A stretch of 64,000 nucleotides of DNA from Polytrichum commune. Lineage: Eukaryota > Streptophyta > Polytrichopsida > Polytrichales > Polytrichaceae. Shown here in pieces: positions 1 to 11,330 of this stretch. The notes beneath the pieces were generated by a model, which saw only the letters and a program-made list of their open reading frames with translations, did no database searches and had not been told where the DNA came from. The position numbers and the translations under genes are program-made. Location: assembly GCA_950295325.1 (NCBI GenBank), contig OX485804.1:32428001-32492000 (forward strand), in the 5' to 3' direction. The first letter of the stretch is position 1; every line of letters begins with the position of its first letter.

Positions 1-1341
1 GTTATGAATATTGGAGTTAAAAACTTTGAAAACATATCAAAATCACAAATCTTATTATTTTGATAAGAAACTTGACGAGATATATGTGGTGCCTATATGT
101 GGTGACCAAGGTGAGCGGGTCTAGAATGAACATTTGTAGGTCTCCACATGTTTTCTCATGACATCAAACATGTAATCGGTACGAGATGATTAGAGAATCT
201 AATTCAAACATGAATGTATTATCCTCAACGTATTTGAAGCTCGTATGAATATCTAATTCATTGTCTAAGGGAAAGACTTTCTCTCTTCACATACGATCAC
301 ATTTGTCCCTCCAAACATGCCAAATAGGTTATGTATATAGAACATTGAACAACTTTTGAGTGCCTCGTCTAGTTATATTTTAGATAAATGTCTTTTTGGT
401 GATCACTTTAGATCCACATACCATTCAAATATGGGTGTACAATTAGCAGAAGTTATTGGCATTGCTTACCTTAAGCAATAGATTCCTCACATGTATCGGA
501 CATGCCTCATTCGCACGCCATGTAACAAGAGACAGTTGTTCCTTAAAGTTCGAAGGGTATATTTTGAGAATTTGGATTAACTTAAAGTCAAATACGTTCA
601 ATGTAAGAGAGAGGCAGAGCATTATTCATCCATGTGGGTCGGTTCCATGACACTGGAATATGTCAATTACATTTCACAGGCCCTCGAGTAAAATGGGAAT
701 GATTGTTTACTATTCATACATGCATGTTGAACTTGGAAATTTGGGTGGAGTTATACTTCATGCAATGTGCGCAAGAATTATTGTTCATCACATGAATATT
801 CGTATGAAACATTGTTCATCCAAGTATTATCCCCTTCAATTATTATTAGTAGTGGAACTATCATTGAAAACAACCACATTGTTCACACTATTATTACTAT
901 TCAAACTGCAACTATTCATAATTCATATTGGTGTCAGCTTCTTCCTAATTTTTAAGTTTTTTTCCCATGAAGGTTACTAGATAGTGGAGGCTCGTGTCTT
1001 ATGCTAAATATAGAATGAGACACGGCCATGCAGCTAAATAATGTTATGGACGATGCCAACCTTGGGATGACATGAATGAGGGATGGTTCGACCTTCACCC
1101 TTGATCATAGCGACAAGCTTATATGTGAACCTAAAGTGGGTTTAAGGAGCAATCCTAAAGGCACCCCTAATTTTGCTTATTTGTTGAAGTTCCTTGTGTT
1201 GCCTAATGCATCTCACTATTGTAGCTCCACAATTTATCAACTTTAGAATGTCAATCTTGCTATGATTGGAGTTATTATTGATGCCATGGTCATGGCCCTT
1301 ACTTTGCCAAAGTACTTAGCAACATGATCAAATTGTGACTA
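1..1341. other. AT-rich intergenic DNA, no gene recognised
   Basis: No long open frame or recognisable protein was found. Short frames of 60 to 106 codons are no longer than chance in AT-rich DNA. Positions about 393-440 carry a partial copy of the dispersed repeat R1 described at 3385. The flanking text also resembles stretches around 2100-2230 and 5200-5300, so the whole stretch looks like old repeat-derived DNA. Confidence 0.6.
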
Positions 1342-1592
1342 CCCTAAATAGTCCTATTAGTGTAGGCCATCAATATTTGTTATCTTGAAAATCGATGTGG
1401 GTGACTATTTGATTTTCTTCTACTTTTGTTCTTCAACTTTCAAGGTGTTGGTCATAAATCTTCATGGAGCTTGTGGATAATATATTTGAGATCTTTGACC
1501 TACGTTGTTTCCAACTTAACTAGACAATTAGCGTGGCCCACATTACTTATTTCCACACTAATTTCCGCCCATACTAATAGGAAGATTTAGTG
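1342..1592. mobile_element. MITE, CACTAAATA family, copy 1
   Basis: A 251 bp element is bounded by TA on both sides (1340-1341 and 1593-1594). The left end reads CCCTAAATAGTCCTATTAGT and the right end, reverse complemented, reads CACTAAATCTTCCTATTAGT, so the ends form a clear terminal inverted repeat. Other copies with the same ends lie at 18576-18919 and 26337-26679. A TA target duplication suggests a Tc1/mariner-type (Stowaway-like) non-autonomous element. There is no coding capacity. Confidence 0.75.
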
Positions 1593-3384
1593 TACCTACC
1601 TAATCCACGCAAAGGGAATTGCACATACAACTTCAAATGGATTCGAGGTGGACTTCATAGTGTCAATGGCAAGCACAACTTAAACATTACATGCACAATA
1701 CTGCAATTGCTTATTTGATTCGATCCAAAACAAATATTTTTGGGGAAATAAATTTCACCACATGGCATTGTGACATCGATCGGGACACAATGATGTCCCA
1801 CATGGAAAGAATGTTTCAACACTCGGTGTGTGAACCCGATCGAATACCCCCCTTACTATTGCATGTAAGGTAGACATCCCTCATTCAATTACTTTTCTTA
1901 ACCGAACGCCGACCTTTGATTAATTTGTGGTCAAGTGTGGCTCCAAAACACAAATACCATAGAGACACATGTTCAAAACTAATTTGAACTATGTGCTGAA
2001 AATATGATTACCATAATTGACTTCATAATTAACATAATTGGAGGGACATGTATGACCATTCACTGAACAGGAGAATCTTCACTTTAATAATGATTAACAT
2101 AATCATACAAGCTCCAAAAACTATAAGAAAGTGGCTACAACTTCGATTTGAAAATGCTAATCATCTCGTACTAATCACATGTTTCGTATCCTAGAAGAAG
2201 TGGGCTACTTGAAGACCCGTCTACCTTAGTCAACATTGAACGATCGATGAGGCGATTTAAATATCAATTTAGACCATCTATTGCACTTGTGCACTTTGCA
2301 AACTTTGCCGTACTTGGACTCCCACATTGTTGCAAGAAATTCAACGTTTTTGGGTGCACTATTTCACTAGAGCAATCATCCAAAGTTTTGCATACTTTGT
2401 GTCCCTTGCTTTCGGAGCAGAGGTGTTGAAACTGGTCTCCTTTGAGTCAAAGTCGTGAGACCTAGCTACTATGAGAAGGCCTCGGTTACTCAAAGTGGAG
2501 TGCGAAGTTGGAAAAAGTGGGCCTTTCTCCAACAATTATTGTTCACTAGAAGATCTTCCTCGCCTTTGGCAAGATATTGCAAGATTACCGTTTCATCTCT
2601 ACATGTGTCGGATTGTGGGTTCCATGCGGGGTGTAAGTGGGGTCACGACGAATATGAGCATGACACGTGGCAAATTTGGAGGGGGAATAATGATTTGGTG
2701 TCAGAACGGAGAGCCCTATATGCACCTGTAGTTTCGTGGTTGGCCTTTGCTAATAAGCGACTTCGGGTAAAGTGGACGTGTGTTATTCGGTTACTTTTCT
2801 TTTGCGCCCACTTCATGCAGGAAACACACGATTAGTGCTAGATGATTAGCAAATAACTTATGTTCTAAAGTAAATCTAGATTTCATGCATGAACTATGGA
2901 CATAATACTTAATGACATATGTGCATTTTTATTGGCGGCACCTACAATAAAAATCACATAAGCTAATCCTAGATGTGGACTACAGATGTTGTTGCAACAC
3001 GTACTAGTTCATGCACAATGTGCTTTTTGGTGAGATATTACACATGTGACCATGTTGCTTCTCAAAGTATGTAGTATATTGGGATTTTCATCGTATTTTT
3101 TCTCTAGCTTGTTCCCACAAATGGTTTGTCAAGCAATGTGCATGTCTTGATTACACATGAAACATTCTCATGTGAATTATTAAATCTTGACCAAGTATTT
3201 TTATCCATATTGTTTTGAATCTTTGTTAAATTCAAGTTGTGCTCATAACCATTTGCCTCACAAGGTCAAGAGCTCATATGGTTGCCTTGTTCATCAATAA
3301 AATGAAAATTATCTTGCTCAATAAGTGGTCATATAGATCCCCTCAATGATGTCGACTATTGAACCTAGGATGGTTCATGTAATT
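1593..3384. other. Intergenic repeat-derived DNA
   Basis: No gene is supported. The stretch around 2110-2225 resembles 5200-5300, 25910-26045 and, inverted, 18980-19090 and 54600-54720, so it belongs to a larger dispersed repeat that also contains R1. Overlapping frames at 2455-2835 and 2471-2731 show no recognisable domain. Confidence 0.55.
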
Positions 3385-3483
3385 GGAGCACGTAGTCCAA
3401 TCTATTTAAAGCACATTCTTTTGGGTGGTTGCTGTTGGAATCCACACCTCACCTAACGCATATCACTCCAATATAGGAGTCCA
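3385..3483 (+). repeat. Dispersed repeat R1, copy at 3.4 kb
   Basis: R1 is a ~95 bp module whose best copies contain TGAGCATGTAGTCCAATCTC followed by a 'former 1-base-degenerate' stretch around GATCCACA and ending ACCACTCAAATATAG. This copy is diverged. Other copies are at 4436-4640 (split by a microsatellite), 19158-19252, 35948-36050, 54510-54606 and 54849-54945 on the plus strand, and at 32413-32505 and 50499-50577 inverted, plus a partial copy at 393-440. I do not recognise the parent element. Confidence 0.65.
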
Positions 3484-3893
3484 AATCATTGCTACGTTGA
3501 CTTTAGTCACGACAATCTTACCACATTCCATGATATTTCTATTGTCTAAATTAGGGCGTCTCCATTGCCACCGCCACACTTCCCTCCCAATTCCTACCCT
3601 AGAGCAATGATGGCGGAGATGGTGGAAGTCTAGGTGAAAGGGGGCAATAGAACTATAATAGTGGTGCATGCACTACATTATCAATATGCATTAGTTTACA
3701 ATTCAAAGAGAGTGTGTGTGTGGTGAATCATCAAGGTGAAGCATTCCTCATTCATGCCAACAAGGTAGGCTTCATTTGTCTCTTTGTGTTCATTTCAATA
3801 GAGCAACCACTTTATTTATAAAAAAATAGAGCATGTAATGTAATTGATTTTGCTTTCACCTTAGGTAAAATTGTGTGTGTGTGTGGGTGGGTT

Positions 3894-3909
3894 GGGGGGG
3901 GGGGGGGGG
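3894..3909. repeat. Poly-G run
   Basis: Sixteen consecutive G residues follow a short GT-rich and GGGTGGGTTGG tract, so the stretch could form a quadruplex. Length is likely to vary between individuals and between sequencing platforms. Confidence 0.9.
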
Positions 3910-4435
3910 CAATTCGAAGGACAAGACATCAAACCAAGGCCAACACCACAAAGTCCTAGTCTTGGTGCGGCTCCTTGGATAAGACTTGAAGACAATCTTT
4001 CATATAATAAAATTTGCAAGGTTTGAGACAAATTTAAGTTTGGAGTGTGTTATTCACATACTTATTATCTCGTCACCCACAACATTATTCAAACCCATAA
4101 CATTATTATGTGGACTATAAACATTTTATTGAATATTCTCCATACTCAAACCGGTATGAGGATATAAGAATATTCTACAAAATATTGTCAGTCCCACGAA
4201 ACATTGTTATGGGTTTGAACAATGTTATGCATGTCCACTCCTTGTAGGATATGATGAGCAATTAATTCGAAACAATCAACATATTAAAATGGCGTCCAAA
4301 GCCATTTGCATGATAATTTTTGGAGCTCCTTTGAATATCTTATCATATCAAAGTGAAGATTTTCTTGCTCGTTAGATGGTTATACATGTCCCCTTTAACC
4401 TATCGACTTTGGAGCCTAGAATGGTTAACATATTA

Positions 4436-4469
4436 TAAGCATGTACTTTAATATATTTTAAGTGCACAA

Positions 4470-4502
<33 letters not shown>

Positions 4503-4640
4503 TAGATATAGATATATAGATAGATATATAGATAGATATATAGATAGATATATAGATATATATATATATATGTTTTTGTTGTCCATTCTTAGATCCACAT
4601 ATAATCACATACCATACATGTATTGAGGTCCAAATTTTTG
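4436..4640 (+). repeat. Dispersed repeat R1 interrupted by CA/TA/GATA microsatellite
   Basis: The R1 module starts near 4436 and resumes near 4572 (GTCCATTCTTAGATCCACAT). Between the halves, 4471-4571 is a compound microsatellite of CA, TA and TAGATA units. The minus-strand frame across it encodes an Ile/Tyr/Ser string and is not a gene. Confidence 0.75.
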
Positions 4641-5598
4641 CTATTTTGGATTTAGGCACATTCATCTTACAACGGAGAAGTGGAAGTTGGGAAGGGCAGG
4701 GGGGAATCCAAAATCCCCTTAAACTAAAGTTTCCATTCTTTAAGAGAAGACATGAATCTTCAATGAACGTGCTTACCTTTACACAACCACAAGCCCTAGC
4801 CTTGAAGAAATACCAAAAATACATGCGTTTATAAGGGATTGAACTCCATGCTCAAAATATGATAATCTTTCTAAGCTCAATAGTCACCTTAATTAAAGGG
4901 ACATAAGAACATTATGGTGGGACACCGGTGTCCCATAATACACCGGTTAAGCCCGGCCTAAAGCCCGTGTCGACATCAACAATGGTCCGTTGAAGGTGAT
5001 CAAAGTAGCATTGAGAATATCTCGACGCCTTGTACATGCTCTGGTGTTCGAATTCGGTTTCTATTTCCGATCACTTACAACTAGAAAACCAATCACCGAG
5101 GAGGCTCCAATTTATTTGGGACATGGGACTATTTAACAAGAACGAGAACCTTCACTTTGATGACGGGTAAGATGCTCCTAAGAGCTCCCCAAATTATGAT
5201 GGTAGCTGCTACATTCTTGATTGGTACTAACCACGTAGTTTATATCTTGGAGAAGTGGCTAATTGGGAAAAGTAACCATTTAAGACTCCCCATCTACCTT
5301 ATTTGAAGACGTTTTTGTTGGATGAATGAGAGGTTAATTATTATATGCTCGTATGAAATAAGTGCCTAGTAAACATTACTCTAAACACCTACTATTTGTT
5401 CAATGGACCCTTGAAATATAACCGTCCCCTGCTTAAAAAGCTCGAAAAGAGACTTTGCTTTCCGAACATCCAATTGTTATATTCCATGGGCCCACTGAAC
5501 AAAAAGTGGGTGCTAAGTAATGCTATGTAAGCTTAGTACTGGGCTCTCCATCGTGTTAAGTTGTAAACTGGCCTTTAGAAGAGACAGTTCAGAAGCCG
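4641..5598. other. Intergenic, with an 18 bp perfect palindrome
   Basis: No gene is recognised. Positions 4918-4935 form a perfect palindrome, TGGGACACC followed by GGTGTCCCA, with further partial pairing of ATTA and TAAT outside. The segment 5200-5300 is another copy of the large dispersed repeat seen at 2110-2225. Confidence 0.5.
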
Positions 5599-5611
5599 GA
5601 AGCTTCTAGAA
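5599..5611. promoter_or_regulatory. Perfect three-unit heat shock element
   Basis: GAAGCTTCTAGAA matches the alternating GAA-nn-TTC-nn-GAA consensus for heat shock factor trimers without a mismatch. It is preceded by a further TTCaGAA pair. The nearest possible start is the short frame at 6188, with a TATATAT tract at 6129-6136, so the element is about 0.5 kb from any candidate promoter. A 13 bp match can arise by chance. Confidence 0.35.
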
Positions 5612-5820
5612 TCTAATACACATCTCCAATTGCAAAGTGGAACTCGGGAAGGACACGGGGAAAGTCCTTGGAAGCTATTTTGGGCCTCTGGCCACCGAAC
5701 GTGCGTTGCGAAAAGGAACCGTAACCAGCAAGGACCTCAATTACGATGCCTGGCAACAGCACATTTTGGACACAAACCTCGGGATTAGCTTAGTGTAGGT
5801 TGCTTGAATCCCCTCGGTCC

Positions 5821-5900
5821 ACCAGGTATTGACTTGTTAAGTGCATTTTGGCTTCGATTCACCAGGTATTGACTTGGTAAGTGCATTTTGGCAGTGATTC
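5821..5900. repeat. Tandem duplication, 40 bp unit
   Basis: Two head-to-tail copies, each starting ACCAGGTATTGACTTG, occupy 5821-5860 and 5861-5900 and differ at only a few bases. A third partial start (ACCG) follows. No coding meaning is apparent. Confidence 0.9.
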
Positions 5901-6187
5901 ACCGAAGCAAATGATCCGAGCAAGTGGAGTAAAAGAACAGGAGCCTGGTCAAGTTACTAGATTTGGTAGTAGGCAGGCTCTGTATTCCCATGGCGAAGGT
6001 GCGCGTTGACTCGCAGTGTGCACCTCGTTTGCAATTGTGGTGATAAAGAGAACAAACGCAAATGAGACGAATCTTACGAACAGTTTCCAAAAAAAGGCTC
6101 ACTCCTCATCATGCTCAGCTTGTTTCACCTATATATGCATTCAATCTTAAGTAACTCATTGTAACGGAGAAGAAATAGTAAACAACC

Positions 6188-6301
6188 ATGGACATCCTCA
6201 AAAGCTCCATTCACTCCGCTTCCCGTCTCCAGCTGGCGGCCTCATTGCAGCCACCGTTTTGTTCAGGAGGCCTGATCTGGTTCTTTAGGTCGAGTCGGTG
6301 A
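6188..6301 (+). CDS. Possible short ORF or first exon, unrecognised
   Basis: A 37-codon frame begins MDILKSSIHSASRLQLAASL, which is rich in Ser, Leu and Arg like an organellar presequence. A TATATAT tract lies about 55 bp upstream at 6129-6136. I found no following exon that clearly continues it, and the C2-domain gene starts 510 bp further on. It may be an exon, a leader ORF or chance. The region 6302-6810 holds no other recognised feature. Confidence 0.2.
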   Translation: MDILKSSIHSASRLQLAASLQPPFCSGGLIWFFRSSR

Positions 6302-6810
6302 CAGGCGGTAAGGACTTTTTTGCTAAGTTTTTTGGGGAGAGTGTCTGTTGAGAAAGAGAAAAGAGGTAGCAGCTTGTGCCGGGTGGAGATCGGTTGTAGC
6401 AGGGACTTGGAGGTGAATGTCACATTGCGAAAACTGGCGTAGGAATCAACTGTTTGTGTGCTAATCATTGGATTCGTCAATATCTAGTTCACTACGGGCT
6501 GATTCACAGGTGGAAAGACTCCGTCAGGATTCTCAACGTATTGTCGAGTAGGAAATTTTCTTCTCAAGATCCCCGTTTCTAGATATTTTGCAAGGATTCG
6601 CACCTTCTCGTCGGCCACTTCCCTTTGCGTTCTCTCTTCTCTTCGCAGCTGAATTCTTGAGGTGCGGGAAGCATGAAGTTAATGCAGGATTCAACAGCTT
6701 CTGCGCTGTGTTTGCGTTCGTAGAGAATTCTGCACCAGGTTTATATCCAACGGACACCCGAGCAAGGCTGAGCCGGAAATAAGAAGGAAAAAATAAGAGA
6801 GAGAGAGAGG

Positions 6811-7919
6811 ATGAGGGAAGCGCGGAAGCTGGATGTGTTGCTGCAGTCAGCCTCCGGGCTCAAGAAAGTGAGCACAAGCAAAGCGTACGCGGTTGTGTGG
6901 ATAGACCCGAGTGTGAGGGTGCCATCTCCCGCGGAGAGAAACCATGGCGCCAGCCCCGTCTGGAACACCACAATGAGCGTCAGTCTCGACGAGAGAGCTT
7001 TAGGGCAGGGTATGTCGCTCACCATCGAGCTCATCGGGCAAGGTTTGGTGAAGACGAAGCGGATCGGCTTTGTGACTGTCGACATAAGCGACATTGTCTT
7101 GGAGGGATCGAAGGGCGCCTCAGTGCATGGCAAATTCCACGCCTACCCGGTAGATCATCAAACATCTCTCCTCTTTCTTTTCTGTTGCAGGTTGCAAGTC
7201 TTTTTGGATGAAAACTTTGTTGTTCCTGTGAAATGGAAAGATGAGAATTCCTCTCATTCTTTCTTTCTTTCTCCTCCGTTTCAAAGTGCAAATCCTTCTG
7301 GAAGAAGATCTGTCGTTCCTTTGACTGAAAGCACAGTTTTTCTCCTGTCGATGAAACTGGGGAATTTCTCTCCCGTTCTATTTTTTTTCTCCTCTGCTGC
7401 AAATTGCAAAACCTTCTGAAGAAGGTATGTTGTTCCTGTGACTGAAAGTGCATTTATTTTCCTCTGGACGAAAGTGGAGTATTTTTTTTCTTTCTTCTTT
7501 TACAAATAACAAATCTTTCTCCAAGCAACTCTCTTGCCCTGTGAATGTAAGTAGAGTTCGTTTCGTCAGCCAATTTCGCTCCATCACGGACATTGACCTG
7601 ACGTTCTATTCTGTGGCGGCAGGTAACAAGGCGCTCAGGAAGGCAACAAGGAACTCTCAACTTCGAGCTTCACTTGCACGAGTCGCCCGCCCTCCTTGCG
7701 GCAAACGGACTTACACCTGGTGAATCTACTGTGGCGTTACTCAAATATCAGTGGTCCGATATCAGCTCGCAAAAATCACCACCACCACCAGAACAACAAC
7801 AAAGCGATGCGGACAGTAAGGAGACAAAAAACTCTATGGATAAGATCCATAATGGACCAAAAAAGCGGGTGTACGGGGCGCGACCAAAGTCGTTCCTCTC
7901 TCCGTGCACTTGCTACTGA
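6811..7919 (+). CDS. C2-domain protein, SRC2-like
   Basis: Two exons (6811-7149 and 7623-7919) join in phase 0 to give about 211 residues. Residues 6 to about 120 form one C2 domain: it opens LDVLLQSASGLKKV, continues with KAYAVVWIDPS and SPVWNTTMSVSLDE, and crosses the splice into VTRRSGRQQGTLNFELHL. The last motif is typical of plant SRC2/BAP-type C2 proteins, which dock on membranes and act in stress or calcium signalling. The tail is proline/glutamine-rich, then basic (PKKRVYGARPKSF), and ends SPCTCY, so two cysteines lie near the C-terminus and could be lipidated. The start has a GAGAGAGAG leader immediately upstream. Acidic calcium ligands are few, so calcium binding is uncertain. Confidence 0.8.
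7150..7622 (+). repeat. Degenerate tandem repeats inside the C2-gene intron
   Basis: The intron holds about three to four diverged units of roughly 100 bp. Each has a pyrimidine-rich tract, a TGCAAATT/TGCAAGTC-like stretch, CTTCTGGAAGAAG-like text, then GTTCCTNTGACTGAAAG. The unit boundaries mimic 3' splice sites (TTGCAG), and the frame stays open to 7419, so intron retention would add residues before a stop. Confidence 0.6.
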
Positions 7920-10122
7920 AATTTGCGATAGGAATATGTAGTGGAATGGAGGTACATTATTGTTTTTGTAGGATCAATCAAGGGGGAGCGACGCACAATT
8001 GTGACGCGCCTTGAATTAATAGAGACATTGCAACCATACAAACATAGAAAGAGAAGCGTCGGCAGAGCACAATCTGTAGAGATTAAGTCAAGTTTCTGCT
8101 AGGAGGTTCATGATTTTTAATGACCAATAGTGTACATAGAATTTCTATGGGAAATACAAGGACGACGGAGTCCTGGATACGAAAATTTTGGAAGCTCTCT
8201 GGCCCCCTCAATGAGTGAGTGTTGGTACGTTAATGGTACTTACTGCTAGATGATGGTGCGGCGCATTGGTGTAAGATTTTCTCTGTATGCCGCACTGTTG
8301 GTTAGAATTGCCGAACTGCAACCTGCTGTTTCTGTACATGCCGGTTACTGTACTTCGGTCGGTGATGTCAGTACCCTTTACTTCCAATGCAGACGCTGCC
8401 AAAGTTGCGTGTTTATTACTCTCGTCTTGCGGTGACCTGGCTACGATATTTTAAACGATACATTAACGTGCATGCCATCAGCGAATGGTTGCAGGACCCA
8501 GTTACCTTGAATGGGAAACGTTGTTGTAACTTATGGGTCATGTGCCGGTTTAGGACGACAAAAAGAAAACTCAGGATTCTGATGCTTTGATGGTTGGAAT
8601 TGAGCAGTGTTGAGCTGCAGTATCAAACTATTGCGCACTACGGTTTTCATACGAGGTGATTTTGGTAGCATTGGAAAAATATTTGCTGTTTCCACATTTT
8701 TCCCAGCATTACTTGCTGTGGGATAGAATTTGCTCACCCGAATTGGTGGTCTGTTTTCGTACGAGCTAATTATGTCGGTGATGTCAGATTACTTCAAATG
8801 CAAAAAAACTGCAGAAGTTGCATGCCTAGTCCTCGTCTCGTCTTGGGGTAACTTAACCTGGATACGATATTTCGAGAACCAGCATCGACCTGGAATTGCT
8901 ACGATTTTCGTACAAGGTGAATAGGTAGCCTTGGAGAACTTGCAATGCAGTAACTGCAGAAGCAGCGTGCCTCCTTTTTTTGGTTTCCTGCATGTAAGGT
9001 TTGTGAGGACATCTTTGTGGTTAGTAGAAAAGGCCATATCTCTGCAAACAATTTCATACCTTCGGTCAAAGATTTTTAGTGCCGCGGTTCTCAGATGATC
9101 AATGGTGTGACCCTTGTGTAGAAGTGACCTTTATGTTTAATTGAAGGAGTTTTAAAGGACTAAATTCGCACCTGTAAACAAATTCTTGGTACGATGTATT
9201 CTTCGTTGGAATTGAGAGCGTTCATTACAAACCTCTAAATTCATATATCTTCAACACTAATTTCATCATACAGCATCATCAATCTCAGGTTGATGGTATG
9301 TGATTCCATCCGTGTTGATGGATCAATGTCAACCACACATAATATCAAACAGATGTTGCTTTTTTTCAAACAAGGCGATTAGGTCATGTTAGAAAGACTT
9401 GCAACGCAGAACTGCACAAGTGGCAAGCCTCCTTGTCTTTGCAGAAGTGTCGTTTGTGTGCACACAAGTCACGTGGCCACAAGTGGATGGCTTTGATCCC
9501 ATTAATGTCGATATTTTGCAAAGAACATCAGATTAACTCTGCTCACCGGCATGGGGGTTCAGATATCTCAGGCAATTGAGTTTCTGCTAGCATTGGAGTT
9601 GCAACAAAAGATTCTGGTTTGCACTCCTTTTCATCTTCTGAGCAGTGACAAATTTTTCGAGGGAGCTTGACTGGCGATCGCTTATGGAGTGAGCGAACTA
9701 TTTACTTCCTTGAAGAGAGGACATGATGGACGAAAACATATCATATTTATCAAAATGTATGCCTATTTAGCTATAATCTGGCGTATACATCATCCTCAAA
9801 ATTTCAAAATTTGAGAAATCTGGCTTTTTCATCCCTATAAAAGACACAAAAATTGTGACAGAAGATTCGTTTTCTATTTTTCGGGTTGAGATTTGGCGAT
9901 TTCTCACCAGGAAAAAGAATCACTTGCTCTGGGTATCGTGCATCACGATTCATGACACACTGACGGCTGACAACAATCTTTCCCTCCGCTTAGAATTTGT
10001 TTCCCAGAGCAATAAATTTCTCATCATCATGTCATGATACGATACATGGTTGACAAGCTTTAGAGACTCCCACGACAGGTTTCAAGTTGAAATTTTTGCA
10101 TCTTGTGAGTAAAATTCTTATA
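7920..10122. repeat. Intergenic field of degenerate repeats, 8.3-9.5 kb
   Basis: No gene is recognised downstream of the C2 gene. Between about 8330 and 9460 a pattern recurs at irregular spacing: GTCGGTGATGTCAG near 8359 and 8773, CTTCAAATGCA-like text near 8381 and 8792, ACGATATTT near 8443 and 8866, and TTTTCNTACNAGGTGA-like text near 8644, 8903 and 9364. These look like ancient tandem copies. The remaining sequence to 10122 is AT-rich and featureless. Confidence 0.5.
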
Positions 10123-10679
10123 CTGATTGTGGTAAATACTGTGGGCCCACACTATTAACGAGGAATCCACACTTAGAACATTGGGGACAGTATTATGGGT
10201 GTACACTATTTACCAATCCATACTATATAATATTGGAGGTCCAAGGAACAAATGATGATATATCTTTCCAGCCCACAAGCAAATAGTTTATCTTGTAAAG
10301 TTTGTTGTGTTCTTTCTGTAGACACCAAGATCGTCTCCTAACTCTCAGCCATTTGGGCATAGTGATCATTTAAAGATGAAATGCATCTATATTCACAAAA
10401 TGCGTTGATGTTGATTTTTTGGTGTTTTCTCTTTTGATTTTTGAACTTATGAAGTGACTTTATGCTCTTTTGATTCACATTCCTCAATGCTTTCAATTTA
10501 TACCTTACCCACAACTAGAACCGCAAAGAATGATACTATAGTGGGTAGTGAAATATTTGATTGTGCTTTTCATGGGTGATGATTTATGTTGTGGGCCACA
10601 CTACATGGATGTCACACTATAGAGATGCAAAGAGTAAGTCACACTAAATACATGGCCTCAATATTTACCATAAACAAAG
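10123..10679. mobile_element. MITE, CACTGATTATGG subfamily, 557 bp copy
   Basis: The element is bounded by TA at 10121-10122 and 10680-10681. The left end is CTGATTGTGGTAAATACTGT and the reverse-complemented right end is CTTTGTTTATGGTAAATATT, an imperfect terminal inverted repeat. Its interior matches the element at 46500-47041 over most of the length (CACACTATT, GTCCAAG, CACCAAGATCG and CCATTTGG blocks in the same order). Non-coding. Confidence 0.7.
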
Positions 10680-10681
10680 TA

Positions 10682-11330
10682 CCTCGTTTAGATACCATTC
10701 AAGTTGCACACTAGAGAGAAGGAGCCTTCTCATTGGTGGACATGAGTCTCTTACTTGCGCTCGCTCACTCAAATTCACTTTACTCTTGAGATGTCAACTT
10801 GAGTACTTGAATTTTTAACCAGGCTTAAGAATGGCGATAGTTTGAGCTCTCATTTTGTGGATCCGAACCCAATGAGCTTTCAAAAATGCTATGGCTTGTC
10901 ATGCATTCTCCTTTGCTTGTACCATTCTCCCCTTCATATCTCATGTTGATCATGATTACTTTACACTCGGATAAACTAATATTGGGAGCTTAATAAGGTT
11001 TGATGGAGCTCTAAATACTTTGGAGAATTGGATGAAAGCCTGTGGACTCCAAGCATCAATACCCTGAAAATTTGCAAGGTCAAGCTCTCAACCCAAGCTC
11101 TAGTGTAAGGAGGCCAACACTCACCCAATGGATGCCATCTGGCAGTTCGACCGACTTACACGTGGCATATCCTAATACCAGTGCCAATACAAACATGACT
11201 TTAGGGACCGGGCTGCAGAGCACAAACATATGGATGATACTTCCATCTATCCATCCATAAATTGTGTTCATTCATATATTTCATCAATCCATTCATCCAG
11301 GCTTTGGGCGCGAGCAGAGGAGAGAGAGAG
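10682..11330. other. Region upstream of the LDAH-like gene
   Basis: No coding feature is recognised. A GAGAGAGAG tract lies directly before the candidate start at 11331, and the CATTCATCCATCC-rich stretch at 11245-11300 may be leader sequence. No clear TATA box was assigned. Confidence 0.4.
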
